DNA of 9,069 nucleotides from a bacterium (GTDB lineage Bacteria; Desulfobacterota; S145-22). This document shows positions 6,724 through 9,069 of the stretch, one piece after another. Location of the stretch: assembly GCA_027073795.1 (NCBI GenBank), contig JALTEW010000166.1, positions 1 to 9,069 on the forward strand, in the 5' to 3' direction. The position numbers were made by a program, and so were the translations under genes. How positions within the stretch are numbered: the stretch's first letter is position 1; every line of letters starts with the position of its first letter. The notes beneath the pieces were generated by a model that saw only the letters and a list, made by a program, of their open reading frames with translations, had not been told where the DNA came from and did no database searches.

Positions 6724-7616
6724 TATGTATTCCTCTTCAGAATAAGATCGGCAATGCCCCTTAGTGGGGCTGCCCTGTCGCCAAATGGCTCAAGGGACTG
6801 ATGGGCGGAATCAATAAGCTCCCGCGCCTGCTCCTTTGATTTCACCAACCCAGCAACGTGGGGGTAGGTGGCCTTTTCAAGTGCATTGTCTGCACCGACC
6901 TTTTTCCCTAAAAGCGCCGTTTTTCCTTCCACATCCAAAATATCATCTACGATCTGGAAGGCCATCCCAATTGACTCCCCGTATCGTGTCAGGGCGTTGA
7001 GGGAAACGGGATCAGCCTCGGCAAGGAGTGCACCGATACGAACGGAGGCCCGGATTATGGCTCCGGTCTTGTGGGTATGGATAAACCGTACCGTATTGAT
7101 ATCCACCTTTTTATGCTCTGAGAGGATATCCATCGCCTGGCCGCCTACCATTCCCTGTGGTCCGGCAGCCAAGGCGAGTTCACGAATAGTAGAGAGTCGG
7201 GTATCGGCTGGCCAGTTTTTCGTGTGGGAATCACTCGAAATGAGGTTAAAGGCCTCGGTCAGCAAGCCATCCCCGGCAAGGATGGCCATCGCATCTCCGA
7301 AGACCTTGTGACAGGTGGGTTTTCCTCGTCGAAGATCATCGTCATCCATTGCGGGAAGATCGTCGTGGATGAGGGAATAGGTATGAACCATCTCCATCGC
7401 ACAGGCAAACGTTAAGATATCCTTTCCTTCGTTCCTGAAAAGCTCGTACGCAGCCATCATCAAAATGGGGCGGATGCGTTTGCCGCCCGCCATGAGGCTG
7501 TAGGACATGGCATCAAAAAGGGGCTTCGGCCTGCCTGGTGGGTCAAAAAGTCCCTCCAAAGCCTCATCTACCCATGCCTTTCTGTTAAGCAAATAGGTTG
7601 AAATATCAAAATCCAT
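6723..7616 (-). CDS. ispA: Polyprenyl (geranyl/farnesyl) diphosphate synthase, IspA type
   Basis: A trans-prenyltransferase that condenses IPP with allylic diphosphates to GPP/FPP (possibly GGPP), using the C5 units made downstream of Dxs. From ATG 7616 it has 297 residues, matching E. coli IspA (299). Motifs: GGKRIRP, the first Asp-rich motif HDDLPAMDDDDLRRG (Asp residues 85-91 onward), CHKVFGDAMAILAGD, GMVGGQAMDI, HTHKTGAI, and the second Asp-rich motif FQIVDDILD (about 221-229). Chain length cannot be fixed from these residues alone. The frame extends to an ATG at 7628 and a TTG at 7652. I prefer 7616 because MDFDISTYL aligns with the usual family start, although no ribosome binding site precedes it. 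The TTG at 7652 has GGGGG eight bases upstream, but that run lies in a hairpin. xseB, often next to ispA, is not present. Confidence 0.95.
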   Translation of the reverse strand: MDFDISTYLLNRKAWVDEALEGLFDPPGRPKPLFDAMSYSLMAGGKRIRPILMMAAYELFRNEGKDILTFACAMEMVHTYSLIHDDLPAMDDDDLRRGKPTCHKVFGDAMAILAGDGLLTEAFNLISSDSHTKNWPADTRLSTIRELALAAGPQGMVGGQAMDILSEHKKVDINTVRFIHTHKTGAIIRASVRIGALLAEADPVSLNALTRYGESIGMAFQIVDDILDVEGKTALLGKKVGADNALEKATYPHVAGLVKSKEQARELIDSAHQSLEPFGDRAAPLRGIADLILKRNT

Positions 7617-7659
7617 TGAAAAATTCATACCATTATTGGCGAAGAAGTTCAACCGCCAT

Positions 7660-7677
7660 ACCCCCTTTGTTGGGGGT
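7660..7677 (-). promoter_or_regulatory. GC-rich hairpin in the ispA leader
   Basis: On the minus strand ACCCCC (7672-7677) pairs perfectly with GGGGGT (7660-7665) across a 6-base loop. The GGGGG arm is the only Shine-Dalgarno-like run near the possible ispA starts, lying eight bases before the TTG at 7652, so the hairpin could mask translation initiation. No T-run follows, so it is not a terminator. The rest of the 215-base leader (7617-7831) shows no convincing promoter or gene. Confidence 0.4.
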
Positions 7678-7831
7678 GGGGACTAGGCACCGAGGACTGA
7701 GCAAAATCTATAAAAACCAACGCAGCCTATGATGGTTATGGCTTCCTTTCTTTTTGTTTTTTCCTGTAGGTCCTTGATTTTCCTGTTATGGCAAACGCCA
7801 CAAAATCGAAGCCTATCTTTTTCTCCCTATC

Positions 7832-9069
7832 TCACCCAGCATCTAGTACCCTTCTTATCCTTTTCAGCATATCCGCAAGTCGGTAGGGTTTCTCTATAAA
7901 TCCGGAAGCGCCGGAGTCAATGGCCTCCTTCACCTTGTGGCTAACTGTATAGCCGCTGGAAATGATCACCTTTATCCCAGAATCCATTTCGAGAATCTTC
8001 TCAAGGCACTTATGCCCGTCCATCCCTGGCATGTTCAGGTCCAGGATCACCAAATCGGGAAGATAATCTCTTTCCCTGATTATTTCAACGGCCTCTTCCC
8101 CGCTTTGGGCTGTAATGACTCTATAGCCAAAGCGCGTCAACATTTCCATTCCAATATTAAGAATATCCTTTTCGTCATCCACTATGAGAATAGTTTCATG
8201 ACCACCTTGCATCTCCTCTTTCTCTTTCTCTACGGTTTCTGTAATTTCTGACTGCATCACTGGGAAGTAGATCTTGAAAGTTGTTCCTTCGCCAGGCTCA
8301 CTGTAGCACACGATGTACCCGCCATGGCTTTTCACAATACCATAGACCATGGCCAGACCTAAACCTGTTCCCTTGCCGGTTTCCTTGGTAGTAAAGAAGG
8401 GTTCAAAGATATGTTTCAGAATTTCCTTGTCCATCCCGTAGCCAGTGTCAGAGATGCTTAAAAGCACATATTCCCCCGGCACAGCTTCCAGGTGGGACTT
8501 GCAATATTCCTCATCCAGGGCTACATTTTCCGTTTCAATAACAAGCCTCCCGCCTTCTGGCATGGCGTCCCTGGCGTTGATCCCAAGGTTCATGATCACC
8601 TGTTGAAGGAGCACCTGGTCACCATTGATAATCTTGAGGCCTTCTACCGGCTGAAATTCGGTATCTATTATTTTAGGGATTATCCTCTCAAGAAGTTTGC
8701 AGGCCTCTTTGACCACATGGTTCAGGTCCACTGGCCTCAGGTCGCTTTCCATCCTCCTGCTAAACATGAGAAGCCTCTTGGTGAGGTCACTTGCCTTCTT
8801 GGTGGAATTTTCAATAGCTTTCAATTTGTCGATATTCTCTGGATCCATATGGTTTTGCATCAACAAAAGCTGAGTGTAACCATAAATTGCCTGGAGAAAG
8901 TTATTGAAATCATGGGCAATGCCACCTGCCAAGGTACCGACTGCCTCCATCTTCTGGGCTTGCCAGAGTTGCGCTTCAAGGCGCCTTTTTTCAGTTATAT
9001 CTTCATAAATTGTAAATTGATCCCCTGTTTCCGTGGTTACGGCCCTGAATTGGATCACTTTTTGTGAGC
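7832..9069 (-). CDS. Hybrid sensor histidine kinase/response regulator, N-terminus outside window
   Basis: The visible 411 residues are the C-terminal part of a hybrid kinase; the frame runs through the right edge, and the GTG at 9058 is just an internal Val. Counting from the first whole codon (9067), the end of a PAS/PAC domain closes in IYEDITEKRRLE (about 21-32). The HisKA domain has phospho-acceptor H52 in GGIAHDFNN, followed by the ATPase with N-box MNLGINARDAM (N164), G1 DTGYGM (207-212), FEPFFTTK (221-228) and G2 GTGLGLA (233-239). After a Glu-rich linker, a receiver domain starts near residue 290 with acidic D297/D298, phospho-acceptor D343 (VILDLNMPGMDG), S370 and K393 (IEKP). No DNA-binding output follows, so its phosphate probably passes to another protein. 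The ligand sensed cannot be told from here. No intrinsic terminator follows, so read-through into ispA is possible. Confidence 0.95.
   Translation of the reverse strand, partial: SQKVIQFRAVTTETGDQFTIYEDITEKRRLEAQLWQAQKMEAVGTLAGGIAHDFNNFLQAIYGYTQLLLMQNHMDPENIDKLKAIENSTKKASDLTKRLLMFSRRMESDLRPVDLNHVVKEACKLLERIIPKIIDTEFQPVEGLKIINGDQVLLQQVIMNLGINARDAMPEGGRLVIETENVALDEEYCKSHLEAVPGEYVLLSISDTGYGMDKEILKHIFEPFFTTKETGKGTGLGLAMVYGIVKSHGGYIVCYSEPGEGTTFKIYFPVMQSEITETVEKEKEEMQGGHETILIVDDEKDILNIGMEMLTRFGYRVITAQSGEEAVEIIRERDYLPDLVILDLNMPGMDGHKCLEKILEMDSGIKVIISSGYTVSHKVKEAIDSGASGFIEKPYRLADMLKRIRRVLDAG

Noticed and set aside
7660..7677. ispA leader hairpin as an intrinsic terminator
   Set aside because: It is followed by TATGGCGG rather than a T-tract, so it is kept only as a possible translation-masking structure.
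7787..7802. Hairpin TGTGGC/GCCATA after the hybrid kinase as a terminator
   Set aside because: The stem is short, includes a G-U pair, and is not followed by a T-run on the minus strand.
7617..7831. Hidden xseB or small gene between the kinase and ispA
   Set aside because: Neither the 8-codon mini-frame nor any other frame here shows XseB-like sequence or a convincing start with a ribosome site.
8492..9067. 191-residue open frame on the plus strand
   Set aside because: It is antisense to the HisKA/ATPase part of the kinase, has no domain signature or ribosome binding site, and is a shadow of the real gene.

Overview
This 9,069-base window carries eight protein-coding genes, all on the minus strand, with a base composition near 50% GC. 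The gene families suggest a Desulfobacterota-like (delta-proteobacterial) anaerobe. They are a DUF4416 protein beside tlyA and yicC, a sodium:solute symporter with its own one-helix partner, and a PAS/HisKA hybrid kinase of the 'GTLAGGIAHDFNN' type. This placement rests on recalled family distribution, not on a search. No rRNA, tRNA, CRISPR array, insertion sequence or phage gene is visible.

Layout in the direction of transcription, from high to low coordinates. (1) The right edge holds the 3' part of a hybrid sensor histidine kinase/response regulator (to 7832). (2) A leader of about 215 bases (7617-7831) contains a GC-rich hairpin. (3) A tight housekeeping cluster follows: polyprenyl synthase (ispA type), dxs, tlyA, a DUF4416 protein, yicC and gmk (7616 down to 2015). 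Four of its five junctions overlap, by 1, 10, 4 and 11 bases. The dxs-tlyA junction is a 36-base gap. (4) An intergenic region (1759-2014) holds a weak candidate terminator and then a good sigma70-type promoter. (5) A two-gene transport unit runs to the left edge: a 59-residue single-helix protein and a sodium:solute symporter. The symporter is open for 512 codons and its C-terminus lies outside the window.

How the genes work together: Dxs makes 1-deoxy-D-xylulose 5-phosphate, the entry compound of the non-mevalonate isoprenoid pathway, and the IspA-type enzyme condenses the C5 products into longer prenyl diphosphates for quinones and lipid carriers. The downstream half concerns RNA and nucleotides: TlyA (rRNA 2'-O-methyltransferase family), YicC (endoribonuclease family) and Gmk (GMP to GDP). 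DUF4416, of unknown function, is locked between TlyA and YicC by overlapping reading frames. The transport unit has its own promoter and is probably regulated separately.

I see mostly a conserved core operon rather than an undescribed system. The least understood parts are the DUF4416 protein, the small symporter partner with a GNRA hairpin before the symporter gene, and the structured ispA leader.
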